A stretch of DNA of 64,000 nt, from the NCBI GenBank assembly GCA_045564915.1, contig JBJLGL010000013.1:248001-312000 (forward strand), read 5' to 3'. The DNA comes from JAQWRV01 sp045564915. GTDB lineage: Bacteria > Pseudomonadota > Alphaproteobacteria > Rhodospirillales > Rhodospirillaceae. Positions 53,801 through 63,229 of the stretch are shown here, in pieces. The notes under the pieces were generated by a model. That model was not told the DNA's origin. It made no database searches and saw only the letters and a list, made by a program, of their open reading frames with translations. Within the stretch, counting starts at the first letter, position 1, and every line of letters starts with the position of its first letter. Both the position numbers and the translations under genes were made by a program.

Positions 53801-55477
53801 ATGTTTCAAAGTCTTCTTGTAATTGCTCTGATACAAATTAGCACCCCTGTAAATTCCGCTGACATAACTCCAATTCGGTTTGCTGATTCTAGTGACGTCG
53901 CCGGTATCGCTGATATGGCGGTAAATAGTACCGGCCCAGCTTTTGCTGACTATGATAACGATGGCGATCTAGACATTTATATCCCCGCAGAAGCACTGAC
54001 AGATAAAATAGATAATCGTCTGTGGGAGAATGACGGTTCCGGGCGGTTCAAGGATGTGGCATTTGAGCGTGGTGTAGATAATCATGGTAGTTTAAGCCGC
54101 GGCGCCGCATGGGGCGACTTTGATAATGATGGTGATCAAGATCTTGCTGTATCTAATATGCCTCCTGGAGCACTCCGAGAGGAGCACATCCCGACGACGG
54201 TATACAAAAACCTCCTAGTGGAAACTGGCATACCAGACTTTGAGAATATTACACAATCTGCTGGATTCATGAGGATTGGTAACAAAGAAGACCGCCAGAT
54301 CGGTGGAATTGGTAACACTGGCGCCGGCTTAGCTTGGGGTGACTATGACAATGATGGTGATTTGGATTTATTCTGGAAGTGTGCGGATTATGACATCGAA
54401 AATGCACTATTTCGGAATAATGGTGATGACAGCTTTACAGATGTGACAGAAGAGTCAGGTGTTGCAATTCAAGGCAAAGTTCTTGAAGCCAATTCGCAAG
54501 GATCGCCAAATTGGACAGACGTAAATAATGATGGTTGGATTGACCTACTCATCACTAATGAAGGTGACTCAAATGTCTTATTATTGAATAAGCAGGATGG
54601 AACATTCGAGGATATTACTAGGAATCGTGGCGGTTCGAACGGATTTGCTTTTATTAATCCAGGCAATGCGAATGGCGCCTGCATTGGGGATATTGATAAT
54701 GATGGTGACCTTGACTTCTACCTTCCCACTGCAGATCAAGCCAATCGCCTCATTGTCAGTAACTTAGCGGATACGCATGAGGTCAGCTTTAGCGATATTA
54801 CATTAGAATCAGGGACAGGTGATCCTGGTGGAGCGCGTGGATGTACAATGGCTGATTTTGATAATGACGGTTATCTAGACATTTACGTCAATAATGGTGG
54901 CCTTTCCAACGTACTCATAAATGATGTTATCAAGATAATGCCAATGTTTGTGCAATTTTATATAGCTTGGGAGCCCGCCTACAATAAATTATACCGCAAC
55001 AATGGAGACACAACTTTCACAGATGTAACGGTAGACTCTGGCGCGGAGGGATTTGGTATTGGAAGCGGTGTTGGAGCGTTTGATATTAACAACGATGGGT
55101 TTGCTGATATTCTTCTAACAAACCGCACATACTATAATAACGGAAAAAGGGTTAACATACCTCAGCAGAACCACTTGCTGATTAATCAGGCCAATAGTAA
55201 TGCATGGATCAAGATCTCCTTAACTGGTTCTATAAGTAATCGAAATGGTTATGGTGCTAAGGTTACCCTAACATCTGGCGGTCTAAGCCAAATCAGAGAA
55301 CATACTAGCGCTCATGGATACAATTCTACCAATGATCCTACTTTGCTTTTTGGGCTTGGTACTAATGAAAAAGTCAGTTCTATAATCGTGGAATGGCCTA
55401 GTGGCCTTGTCCAGAGGCTTGAGAATATTAACGCCCGCCAAACCTTAAACATCCGAGAACCGACAGACATAGACTAA
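53801..55477 (+). CDS. Secreted FG-GAP/VCBS repeat protein with ASPIC/UnbV C-terminus
   Basis: A 558-residue protein with a signal peptide (about 1-19, ending VNSA). At least seven Ca2+-binding FG-GAP turns are visible, for example DYDNDGDLDIYIP, DFDNDGDQDLAVS, DVNNDGWIDLLIT and DINNDGFADILLT, forming a beta-propeller. The C-terminal domain NRNGYGAKVTLTSGG..VEWPSGLVQRL is ASPIC/UnbV, as in CRTAC1-like proteins. It sits among glycan genes and may be an exported, possibly glycosylated, surface protein. That link is inference from position. Confidence 0.88.
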   Translation: MFQSLLVIALIQISTPVNSADITPIRFADSSDVAGIADMAVNSTGPAFADYDNDGDLDIYIPAEALTDKIDNRLWENDGSGRFKDVAFERGVDNHGSLSRGAAWGDFDNDGDQDLAVSNMPPGALREEHIPTTVYKNLLVETGIPDFENITQSAGFMRIGNKEDRQIGGIGNTGAGLAWGDYDNDGDLDLFWKCADYDIENALFRNNGDDSFTDVTEESGVAIQGKVLEANSQGSPNWTDVNNDGWIDLLITNEGDSNVLLLNKQDGTFEDITRNRGGSNGFAFINPGNANGACIGDIDNDGDLDFYLPTADQANRLIVSNLADTHEVSFSDITLESGTGDPGGARGCTMADFDNDGYLDIYVNNGGLSNVLINDVIKIMPMFVQFYIAWEPAYNKLYRNNGDTTFTDVTVDSGAEGFGIGSGVGAFDINNDGFADILLTNRTYYNNGKRVNIPQQNHLLINQANSNAWIKISLTGSISNRNGYGAKVTLTSGGLSQIREHTSAHGYNSTNDPTLLFGLGTNEKVSSIIVEWPSGLVQRLENINARQTLNIREPTDID

Positions 55478-55658
55478 AGCCATTTTCTAGAGATTTAATA
55501 AATACTTTAGTTCCAACCTAGCAAGTATAGGGTGCCATTCTTGTGGTTAAGTCACGGCAACTAGCTTCAAGTACTTGACCTCTGCGCCCTCGTCCAGGAT
55601 AAGTGTCCACTAAGATATCAGACCTTTAAAGACTAGCCTTATTGAGTTCGAAAAGCAT

Positions 55659-56696
55659 ATGACCCAAACCATTCTTGTCACCGGCGGTGCCGGATTTATT
55701 GGTTCTAACTTTGTCCATTATACATTGAAGAATCACCCAGATTTCAAGATCATAATCTTGGACGCACTAACATATGCGGGTTCAACAGATAACCTACCAC
55801 CAGAGTCCTTAGTTGAGCATGATGATCTAGTTTTATTCCGTTACGGTAACATAATGAACGCTGACCTTGTAGATGCGCTGATGAGTGAAAGTGACATGGT
55901 TGTTCATTTTGCAGCTGAAACACATGTAACTCGTTCCATCTACGATAATCGAAACTTCTTTGAAACCGATGTGCTAGGAACTCAAACTCTGGTCAACTCA
56001 GCCCTACGGCATCGGGATCAAATCAAGAAATTTGTTCATATTTCGACGTCGGAAGTGTATGGGACCGCACTGTCAGAGAAAATTAATGAAGAGCACCCTT
56101 TGATGCCGATGAGTCCTTATGCTAGCGCTAAATGTGGGGCAGATAGGCTTATATACTCCTACTGGCAAACATACAAACTTCCCTTGGTAACAATTCGCCC
56201 TTTTAATATGTTCGGTCCACGTCAGCATCTAGAGAAGGTCATTCCGCGTTTCATTACAAGTACAATTTTAGAAGAACCACTTACCGTTCATGGCGATGGT
56301 TCAGCGGCAAGAGATTTTATGTTCGCTGATGACTTGTGCCGGGGTATTCATTTGGTACTTCACGCAGATACAAATGAGGTCTCCGGCGAAGTTTTCAATA
56401 TGGCTAGTGGTACGCATAGATCTGTTAGGTCAATTGCGGAAGAGGTTCTAGACAAACTGGGTATGGATCGCAAACAAATCTGCTACATCGGCGATAGGCC
56501 GGGACAAGTGTTCCGTCATACTGGTGATTGGTCAAAGGCCCAGAGTATTCTTGGCTGGTCTCCAAGGGTATCTTGGCAAGATGGTCTTGATAAGACCATG
56601 CATTGGTATACCAGTAATCAAGAATTCTGGAAAAAACAGCTATGGATGCGCTCAATTCCAATAATCACAGAATCCGGTAAAGTAGAACTCCACTAA
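55659..56696 (+). CDS. NAD-dependent nucleotide-sugar 4,6-dehydratase/epimerase (LegB/RmlB-like)
   Basis: A 345-residue extended SDR. TGGAGFIGSNFVHY is the NAD loop, DALTYAGSTDNLP and HFAAETHVTRSIYDN are RmlB-like, the catalytic region is STSEVYGTA (Thr-Ser-Glu as in GDP-mannose dehydratase and LegB, not the T-D-E of RmlB), and Y-x3-K is in SPYASAKCGAD. The FNMFGPRQ block is common in the LegB group. It probably provides a second activated 6-deoxy sugar for the same glycan. The exact substrate cannot be told. Confidence 0.82.
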   Translation: MTQTILVTGGAGFIGSNFVHYTLKNHPDFKIIILDALTYAGSTDNLPPESLVEHDDLVLFRYGNIMNADLVDALMSESDMVVHFAAETHVTRSIYDNRNFFETDVLGTQTLVNSALRHRDQIKKFVHISTSEVYGTALSEKINEEHPLMPMSPYASAKCGADRLIYSYWQTYKLPLVTIRPFNMFGPRQHLEKVIPRFITSTILEEPLTVHGDGSAARDFMFADDLCRGIHLVLHADTNEVSGEVFNMASGTHRSVRSIAEEVLDKLGMDRKQICYIGDRPGQVFRHTGDWSKAQSILGWSPRVSWQDGLDKTMHWYTSNQEFWKKQLWMRSIPIITESGKVELH

Positions 56697-56722
56697 CTGG
56701 ATACGCTTATTATTAGGGTAGA

Positions 56723-58789
56723 ATGACTTCAGGTGATCGGGACCTTCGAACCGCAAAGGCCATCAATACCAGGCCCTCCATAGATCAATTGCGGCAGGCT
56801 CTGCCAATTGTATCTCAATGGGATACTGCTGGTGCCACAATATTCGAAGCTGTGAGGTATATACGGCAGCTTACAAATACCGAAACACAGATTGAATTAT
56901 TGGCACTAGCTGAATCCTGCTGTATCCGGCTACTCGAGTCTGTAGGTACAGATGGAATTGCCCCGGAAATCTTATACCTCCCACCCCTAAAACAAGAAAT
57001 AGTGGGGTTCACCACCAATAAAAGGTCATGGTCAACGCAGCTTGATGAAGTACTACTGAAACAAAAGAATACGACCTTCCAGTGGAGTAATGATCATCTC
57101 GTGGCTCTCATTAGCATTGAAGGGATGATTCATACATCAAGCAAAGCATTGAGCCAATTCCTTGATGCTCTTGCCTCTGTCTCTCAATTGCATACGAGCA
57201 ATGGTATCGATTTAGAAAGAATTGGGGGACAGTTATTCCACACAGCGTGGTTCGAGATAGATAGTGAAGAGATCCTAGATGGAATAAGCCGTTTAGCAAG
57301 AATGGCCGAACAGAATGATAAGCAGACGGCTTTTGTAATAATCAATCATACACTAAAGGCGTTCCATCTAATCGGTGCACCAATCTGGCTTGCCAAAGCC
57401 CTTGCCGATATTCTTGTATTTCCGTTTTTTCAGCGCTCACCGAAAACCTTAAATGAGGCAAACCTTATTTTAGGGCTTGAAACAATGATGTACACGCAAT
57501 ACCTAAAAAAGGTTGATACCAGAGCCCATTTTGAAAGTATGTACAAAGCTATTGCGCCAGCACTTGAAGAAAGCGGGAACATACTAAAGAAAAAATTATC
57601 CCCTGTTCCCCATCCAAGACGCACAAAGCCAGCGAAGATCGCGTTTCTACTTCACTCACCTGCATACCTTGCACATGCACGTAATTACGTTACGTTTCTA
57701 GAAGGTATAAGCAAACTAGATAAACCACTCATTGAGCCCATCACATACATAAATGGAAACTATGCAGATAATTCTACCGAACCTTTACCCAAAGCTATCT
57801 TAGAGCGTGGGTCAACGATTCGTTGGATTGATTACAGAAAAGGAGGCATATTAGACTATTTGACTACTATACGGGATCAGAGCGTTAGAGACGGGGTGCT
57901 AGCACTCGTTTTTATATCAACTCCAACTTACCTTATTACAAGCGCCAAAGCTCGCTTAGCTCCAAAAATCATATGGTGGGCGATGAAATACCATGCGCTC
58001 TCATGTGAAGATATTGATGGCTACGTGACATACGGTTCCTTTGGTGAGGAACGTATTATTGACGGACGGACTTGGCGTTCAACCTTGCCCGCCTTAGACA
58101 ATTTATTTGACCCTAATGCAAGCGAGAAAGTGCCTACGATTCGACGAGAATATACAGAAAAAGGTTATGACTGCCTTATCGCTTGTATGGGCAGGGAAGA
58201 GAAAATAAACCACCGCCCATATTTGAAAAGCATCCAAAACTTTCTAAAACATAATCCAAGAGCTTCTTTCTTGTGGACTGGGCGTTCGATACCACCGGAA
58301 GTTAGCAATATTATGAAGGAGTTAGGAATCACAGAACGATGTAAGTTCTTGGGTTGGGTTGATACTAGACTTTATGCACAGGTCATAGACATATATACTG
58401 ATAGCTATCCATTTGCTTCCGGTTACACAGCTTACGAAGCTATGGCAGCGGGTAAGCCTGTTGTCGTTCTGGAAACACCCGAAGCGCTCGAAACCTCATC
58501 AGCAACGATGATTCTCCCTATTCTGAACCGACAGGCCGGAACCCGGAAGGAGCAGGACCGCGCAATCGAAATATTTTCTGACGACGTTGGAGACCTTGCT
58601 TTTTCGCCCTTCGCTCCCAACGTCGAAGTTTACGAATCTAAGGTATCCAAACTCATGGATGATCAACTATTTAGAAAAAGAAGTGGCCAAGCCGGGCAAT
58701 TATTCTTTAACGAATTCCTAGGTAACAAAGAGCAAATGACAAAGAATATTTGCACACATTTTATTGACATTATAGATAGTAAAGAGTGA
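56723..58789 (+). CDS. Large GT-B glycosyltransferase-like protein
   Basis: A 688-residue protein. The N-terminal 300 residues are helical and match nothing I know. From about 305 (KIAFLLHSPAYLAHARNYV) a GT-B fold follows, with the donor-binding end FLGWVDTRLYAQVIDIY and ASGYTAYEAMAAGKPVVV, as in GT4/GT41 enzymes. It starts 26 nt after the dehydratase gene. Transfer of a nonulosonic acid or other sugar to a protein or glycan is suggested by context, not shown. No signal peptide, so it is cytoplasmic. Confidence 0.8.
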   Translation: MTSGDRDLRTAKAINTRPSIDQLRQALPIVSQWDTAGATIFEAVRYIRQLTNTETQIELLALAESCCIRLLESVGTDGIAPEILYLPPLKQEIVGFTTNKRSWSTQLDEVLLKQKNTTFQWSNDHLVALISIEGMIHTSSKALSQFLDALASVSQLHTSNGIDLERIGGQLFHTAWFEIDSEEILDGISRLARMAEQNDKQTAFVIINHTLKAFHLIGAPIWLAKALADILVFPFFQRSPKTLNEANLILGLETMMYTQYLKKVDTRAHFESMYKAIAPALEESGNILKKKLSPVPHPRRTKPAKIAFLLHSPAYLAHARNYVTFLEGISKLDKPLIEPITYINGNYADNSTEPLPKAILERGSTIRWIDYRKGGILDYLTTIRDQSVRDGVLALVFISTPTYLITSAKARLAPKIIWWAMKYHALSCEDIDGYVTYGSFGEERIIDGRTWRSTLPALDNLFDPNASEKVPTIRREYTEKGYDCLIACMGREEKINHRPYLKSIQNFLKHNPRASFLWTGRSIPPEVSNIMKELGITERCKFLGWVDTRLYAQVIDIYTDSYPFASGYTAYEAMAAGKPVVVLETPEALETSSATMILPILNRQAGTRKEQDRAIEIFSDDVGDLAFSPFAPNVEVYESKVSKLMDDQLFRKRSGQAGQLFFNEFLGNKEQMTKNICTHFIDIIDSKE

Positions 58790-58871
58790 GTTGTTAAAAC
58801 GCCAAAAACACTGCCCAATATGGGGCAACTCGGAAGTCAAAAAACCCTAGCTGACACTTATAGAGTATCAA

Positions 58872-59234
58872 ATGAGTCTAAAGATATTATCGCACCTATT
58901 TACAGGGCCCTACGATTTCGATACCACCAAAGTTCGCGCTAACCAGGATCCAGTAATCTTTGCTATTATTTCCCGAGGTGGAAAACCATGGAATCCAGAA
59001 TTCTCACTGATGGATATCGGTAAGTCAGGAGAAAAGGGTGTCGTTTTCAATGATCATCCACAGAGAAATGAATGGCTCTCCCTTTGTAAGGGTGATAGCG
59101 AAGCTTGCATCTATTTACTTTCTGTCAAGAAAGATCGGAAAGAGGATACAGACCCAAGGGACAAAATCATTCAGGAAATCAGACAATCATTGAAGCCACC
59201 GGGTGGTGCTATACCCATACACGGTATGATGTAA
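58872..59234 (+). CDS. Small protein of unknown function (weak GIY-YIG-like pattern)
   Basis: A 120-residue protein. The order PVIFAIIS, then FSLMDIGKSG, HPQRNEWLSLC, CIYLLSV and IIQEIRQSLKPPGG recalls small GIY-YIG-like proteins (Y/F-strand, YIG-S, H-R--W, E, PPCG), but the GIY and catalytic Arg-Tyr are not clear, so nuclease activity is doubtful. It lies 82 nt after the glycosyltransferase gene and 13 nt before wbqC, in the same operon. This may be a degenerate copy of that fold; the assignment is weak. Confidence 0.5.
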   Translation: MSLKILSHLFTGPYDFDTTKVRANQDPVIFAIISRGGKPWNPEFSLMDIGKSGEKGVVFNDHPQRNEWLSLCKGDSEACIYLLSVKKDRKEDTDPRDKIIQEIRQSLKPPGGAIPIHGMM

Positions 59235-59247
59235 GATTAATTATATT

Positions 59248-59946
59248 ATGACTACTGTCGCTGTTCTCCAACCGGGCTATTTACCCTGGCTCGGCTTTTT
59301 TGATCAAATGAATAGAGCAGATGTATTCGTCTACTATGACGATGTTCAGTTTGATAAGCATGGTTGGCGCAACCGCAATCGAGTAAAGGGTCCGAATGGT
59401 CCCGTTTGGCTAACAGTTCCAGTCCTGCATAAAGGGCGTTCTAATCAACTTATTAAGGCCGTTGAAGTTAGGAATGAGCAGCCATGGAACATAAAACATG
59501 TCCGCACTATTAGGGAGCTGTATGCTAACGCTCCCTTTATAAAGAATTACATAGGTGATTTAGATTCAATTTTGGTAGAAACAAGGTCTTGCCTTGTAGA
59601 TATTTGCTACAAAACGACGGATTATTTCCGTGAATTGCTTAATATTGATACTCCGATCTATCGTTCATCTGAACTAGATATAAATGGCAAACGTTCGCAG
59701 CGCCTTGTGGAGCTATGTAAATATTTTGGGGCGGACAAGTATCTTTCAGGAAACTCCGCAATGGCGTACCTTAATACAGAATATTTTGATGCGGCTGGAA
59801 TTGAAGTTCAGTGGCAAAATTACAAACATCCTATTTATAATCAACAACACGGTCCTTTCTTATCCCACCTATCTATCGTTGATCTAATTATGAATCTAGG
59901 TCCTGATAGCCGAAACGTAATCTCTCAGATAAAGTTGTCCGACTAG
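59248..59946 (+). CDS. WbqC-like family protein
   Basis: A 232-residue WbqC family protein (PF08889), seen in O-antigen and glycan clusters. The opening VAVLQPGYLPWLGFFDQMNR, then YYDDVQFDKHGWRNRNRVK and LTVPVLHKGRSNQ are the family blocks. Members are thought to modify nucleotide sugars or glycans, in some cases with acyl or amino acids, but the chemistry is not settled. It is 13 nt after the small unknown gene. Confidence 0.88.
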   Translation: MTTVAVLQPGYLPWLGFFDQMNRADVFVYYDDVQFDKHGWRNRNRVKGPNGPVWLTVPVLHKGRSNQLIKAVEVRNEQPWNIKHVRTIRELYANAPFIKNYIGDLDSILVETRSCLVDICYKTTDYFRELLNIDTPIYRSSELDINGKRSQRLVELCKYFGADKYLSGNSAMAYLNTEYFDAAGIEVQWQNYKHPIYNQQHGPFLSHLSIVDLIMNLGPDSRNVISQIKLSD

Positions 59947-59954
59947 GAAAAATA

Positions 59955-60218
59955 ATGCCAGAAAAAAAGCCAAGAAAACGATCAGAAAGCCTAGCAATCG
60001 AGAATGTCAAACGCATAGCAGATGTGTTGCGTTCAGAACGCAATGATTCATTGGCTCTCGCGCAGCTCAAACGTCAGGAATCTGATACCCTCCGTGAACA
60101 GCTATTGCGGACAAAGTCTGTCCTTAATCAAATTAAATCTTCTCTAGATGGTGAAGTTCTGGATCAAGCAGAAAAGTGCCTAAACGAAATCGACGAAACA
60201 TTATCGAATAGCAACTAA
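59955..60218 (+). CDS. Small coiled-coil protein, unknown
   Basis: An 87-residue, highly charged protein predicted to be almost all helix (SLAIENVKRIADVLRSERND onwards), with heptad-like Leu/Ile spacing through TKSVLNQIKSSL. It lies 8 nt after wbqC, so it is probably its partner. It is convergent with the asparagine synthetase gene (9 nt). I recognise no domain. Confidence 0.6.
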   Translation: MPEKKPRKRSESLAIENVKRIADVLRSERNDSLALAQLKRQESDTLREQLLRTKSVLNQIKSSLDGEVLDQAEKCLNEIDETLSNSN

Positions 60219-60227
60219 ATACTAATC

Positions 60228-62087
60228 TTATCTCTCAATATATGCATCCCACCAAAGCTGTAAATTGAGTAAATTCCAGACCCTATTTCCATAGTTCTCC
60301 CTGCCAGTGTAATGCGCATCAAGTATCTCCTTAATCGCATTTCGCTTAAATAAACCATGGCGACTGAGCCGCGTTTCACTGAGGGTATCCATGACGTAGG
60401 GCTTCAGATTTTCCAATAACCAGTGGTTAATTGGCATCAGAAAGCCCTCTTTTGGACGGTCTAGAATACCGTCAGGAATCAGTCCGCGCACGGATTCCTT
60501 AAGCACATGCTTAACTCGGCCATTCTTAATTTTCATTGCGCCAGGTAATGACGCTGCAAACTCAACTAGAGTATGATCCAAGAAAGGTGGTCTTACCTCT
60601 ACCGAATGCGCCATCGAAAGTCGGTCAACGAAAGCAAGAACTTGGTCAGGCAACAAAGTTTCAAAATCAGCATGCAAAGCACGGTTGGTTGCATCACTTC
60701 CTATAAATTGACGGTCAACTTCACGTAAAAGGCCGGCCGTAGAAGTGCCATCGATCAATTTGATCATTTCTTCAGAGTATAGTTTATAATTTTCAGCATC
60801 ATCAGAAATATATAATCCCATACGCTGATCAGCATAATCACCCCTGTCTATAATAGCGTCTAAGTCTCTACCACCCTCCATCCATTCCTGATAAGCCACC
60901 TCATTCTCGCTAGACGGAATCCGAGTTGATGTCCGAGACTGCTTCCGTAAAGCTAAAGGTTGGGCTATTCGATGTGCCAGATAGCTGGCAAAGAGCTCGT
61001 CAGCACCATCCCCTGACAAGCATACCTTAACATGTTTCGCAATGAGTTCGGTGAGGAAGAAAGTGGAAATAACTCCTGAATACGGCTCATCAAATGCGCA
61101 TGTAATTTCATTAATGCGCCTAGGCACATCTTCAAAGCGAACCGGAAATTCATGATGATCTGTCTTGTATCTATTTGACACTTTAAGAGCATACGCTTGG
61201 TCCTTATCCTTTTTCTCAAATCTATCATCGTAAACTAGGGTAAAGGTTTTTATAGGCTGATCTGTTTTTTGCGCCATTAAGGCAACAATACTAGAACTAT
61301 CTACCCCACCAGATAGATAGGCACCAAAGGGAACATCAGATCGCATATGCATAGCCACACTGTCTTCAAGCAAAGCTCTGACCACATCAATCGCTTCTTG
61401 CTCATCTCCAGAGAACGGCTGTCCAAAGTCAAGTTTCCACCATCGCTTTAGTTCAATGCGACCATGGGCGAAGGTTAATCGCTGACCGGGTGATAGTTGG
61501 CGAATCTGTTTAAAAGCCGACATAGGCACAGGTATATTCTTAAGTGAAAGGTAATGATGTAAAGCCGCAAAATCTGGATCACGTGAGACAAGCGGATGGG
61601 CAAGCAAGGCTTTAACCTCGGAACCAAAGACTAATCCGCCATTCACCTGTGCATAGTACAAAGGCTTGATACCAACGCGGTCACGCAACAGAATCAGCTT
61701 TTCGGCCGCGCTATCCCAAAGAGCGATGGAGAACATACCGCGTAATTTATGAGAGAATTCGACACCATATTTTTGGTAAAGCGGAAGGATAACCTCAGTA
61801 TCTGAGTGGTCTGTTTGGAAATGGAAGCCTTCCGCCTCTAGTTCAACTCTAAGCTCAGGTGCGTTATATATTTCCCCGTTAAAAACAATAACTTGTGATC
61901 CATCAGAGCTGGTTATGGGTTGTTGGCCGGTCTCTACATCAATGATGGCAAGGCGCCGCATACCTAATGCTACATCGTTTAGAACCCAGTAACCACAATC
62001 GTCAGGACCCCGATGGCGCAAAGAATCTACCATACGTTCAAGGTCAATACGTGTGCCCGACCCAACAAATCCTGCGATGCCACACAT
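60228..62087 (-). CDS. asnB: Glutamine-hydrolysing asparagine synthetase family amidotransferase
   Basis: A 619-residue AsnB-family enzyme. The N-terminal nucleophile is C2 (MCGIAGFVG) of the class II glutamine amidotransferase domain; the ATP pyrophosphatase loop is YLSGGVDSSS (S259-S265). Length fits AsnB. In glycan clusters such enzymes often form amides on sugar acids or other acidic groups instead of free asparagine. The surrounding pse, WbqC and glycosyltransferase genes point that way, but housekeeping asparagine synthesis is also possible. It is in a minus-strand set with the radical SAM genes. Confidence 0.9.
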   Translation of the reverse strand: MCGIAGFVGSGTRIDLERMVDSLRHRGPDDCGYWVLNDVALGMRRLAIIDVETGQQPITSSDGSQVIVFNGEIYNAPELRVELEAEGFHFQTDHSDTEVILPLYQKYGVEFSHKLRGMFSIALWDSAAEKLILLRDRVGIKPLYYAQVNGGLVFGSEVKALLAHPLVSRDPDFAALHHYLSLKNIPVPMSAFKQIRQLSPGQRLTFAHGRIELKRWWKLDFGQPFSGDEQEAIDVVRALLEDSVAMHMRSDVPFGAYLSGGVDSSSIVALMAQKTDQPIKTFTLVYDDRFEKKDKDQAYALKVSNRYKTDHHEFPVRFEDVPRRINEITCAFDEPYSGVISTFFLTELIAKHVKVCLSGDGADELFASYLAHRIAQPLALRKQSRTSTRIPSSENEVAYQEWMEGGRDLDAIIDRGDYADQRMGLYISDDAENYKLYSEEMIKLIDGTSTAGLLREVDRQFIGSDATNRALHADFETLLPDQVLAFVDRLSMAHSVEVRPPFLDHTLVEFAASLPGAMKIKNGRVKHVLKESVRGLIPDGILDRPKEGFLMPINHWLLENLKPYVMDTLSETRLSRHGLFKRNAIKEILDAHYTGRENYGNRVWNLLNLQLWWDAYIER

Positions 62088-62155
62088 GCCTGACTTTCAA
62101 TTTATCAATAGGATTATCGACTGAGTGAGTGATGGTTTAATTTGCTGTGAGCGAG

Positions 62156-63193
62156 TTATTGTTGCTCTGGTGCTTGGAAATCATCGTGTTCACCGAGTAC
62201 ATCAAATTTTCTAGCTCTCACTTCTTCAGCATTCTTGACAACTTTCCAATAATTGTGCTGCCAGGAGCGGTACTTCCAGTCAGGGCAACCAGAACAGAGT
62301 GGTATATCTTTCCCGTTTCCAGTCAAATGTTTATTGCGATAAAACTCAAAGCCTTCGCCATGCCAAATATCACTGATTGACTCAGCGGTAACGTTACCCA
62401 TGCTAGTATTTGCTGAAATGTCATAACCACAAACCATAACATTACCACGAGAATCTATATTTAACCTTTCGAAAATGAATGGACAGGGCACCTCATCAGT
62501 ATTGAGATAAGCAATCGGATCAGCCGATTTATCTGCCGTAAGGGTAGTGTTTACGCCCCATGTCAAATACTTCCGTTTGATCATGTAATCGATTCCGATC
62601 TTGTCAACCCAAAACCGCTCGACTTCATCAACATCTACGCCATCCTGATTAACGCACGATGCCACAATTTTTGACGTAGAACCAATTTCTTCACGCAGCT
62701 CGAGCATACGCTTAACATTTGCAACCAGAGTACTCCAATCCAATCCCTTCCGGACTACGGAATATGTCTCCTCGTCACAGGAATCGACAGAGAACTCGAT
62801 CATATCAACGCCAGCTTCAAGAAGAGCACGTGAATTTTCTTCATCGAATAGCGACCCATTCGTTATAAGGCCGATCTTACACCCAATACTTTTGGCATAC
62901 ACAAGAAGCTCTGTACCTTGGGGATGCAACATAGGCTCACCCCCCCCTGAAATCCTTAGATAGGCACCATGTGGGCCAGATTCATTAGCAATACGTTTGA
63001 ATATTGACTCCGACATATAAGGAGCATCCCGATACTCTTTACGAATTTGTGAATTTGTATAGGGGCAGTGTGGGCATAGGGCATTACATGGATAAACAAA
63101 AGATAGCACAAGCATCATAGGAAACTGTGATGCCTCTGGCCGCAATCCATATTCTTCTTGAGTGTGCTCTTTAGTCTTAGGAGAACCATCCAT
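62156..63193 (-). CDS. Radical SAM/SPASM protein
   Basis: A 345-residue radical SAM enzyme. The cluster motif C36-x3-C40-x2-C43 is in YPCNALCPHCPY. ISGGGEP and TNGSLFDEEN are the next conserved strands. The C-terminal SPASM-like part has VPCPFIF, NVMVCGYDI and LCSGCPDW cysteines for a second cluster. Such enzymes modify peptides or carbohydrates or assist maturation. It is 36 nt from a related partial gene, and 68 nt from the asparagine synthetase gene, all on the minus strand. Confidence 0.88.
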   Translation of the reverse strand: MDGSPKTKEHTQEEYGLRPEASQFPMMLVLSFVYPCNALCPHCPYTNSQIRKEYRDAPYMSESIFKRIANESGPHGAYLRISGGGEPMLHPQGTELLVYAKSIGCKIGLITNGSLFDEENSRALLEAGVDMIEFSVDSCDEETYSVVRKGLDWSTLVANVKRMLELREEIGSTSKIVASCVNQDGVDVDEVERFWVDKIGIDYMIKRKYLTWGVNTTLTADKSADPIAYLNTDEVPCPFIFERLNIDSRGNVMVCGYDISANTSMGNVTAESISDIWHGEGFEFYRNKHLTGNGKDIPLCSGCPDWKYRSWQHNYWKVVKNAEEVRARKFDVLGEHDDFQAPEQQ

Positions 63194-63229
63194 ACGGTTT
63201 CCAATACTCCACTTAAGCCTAGTCTGCAG

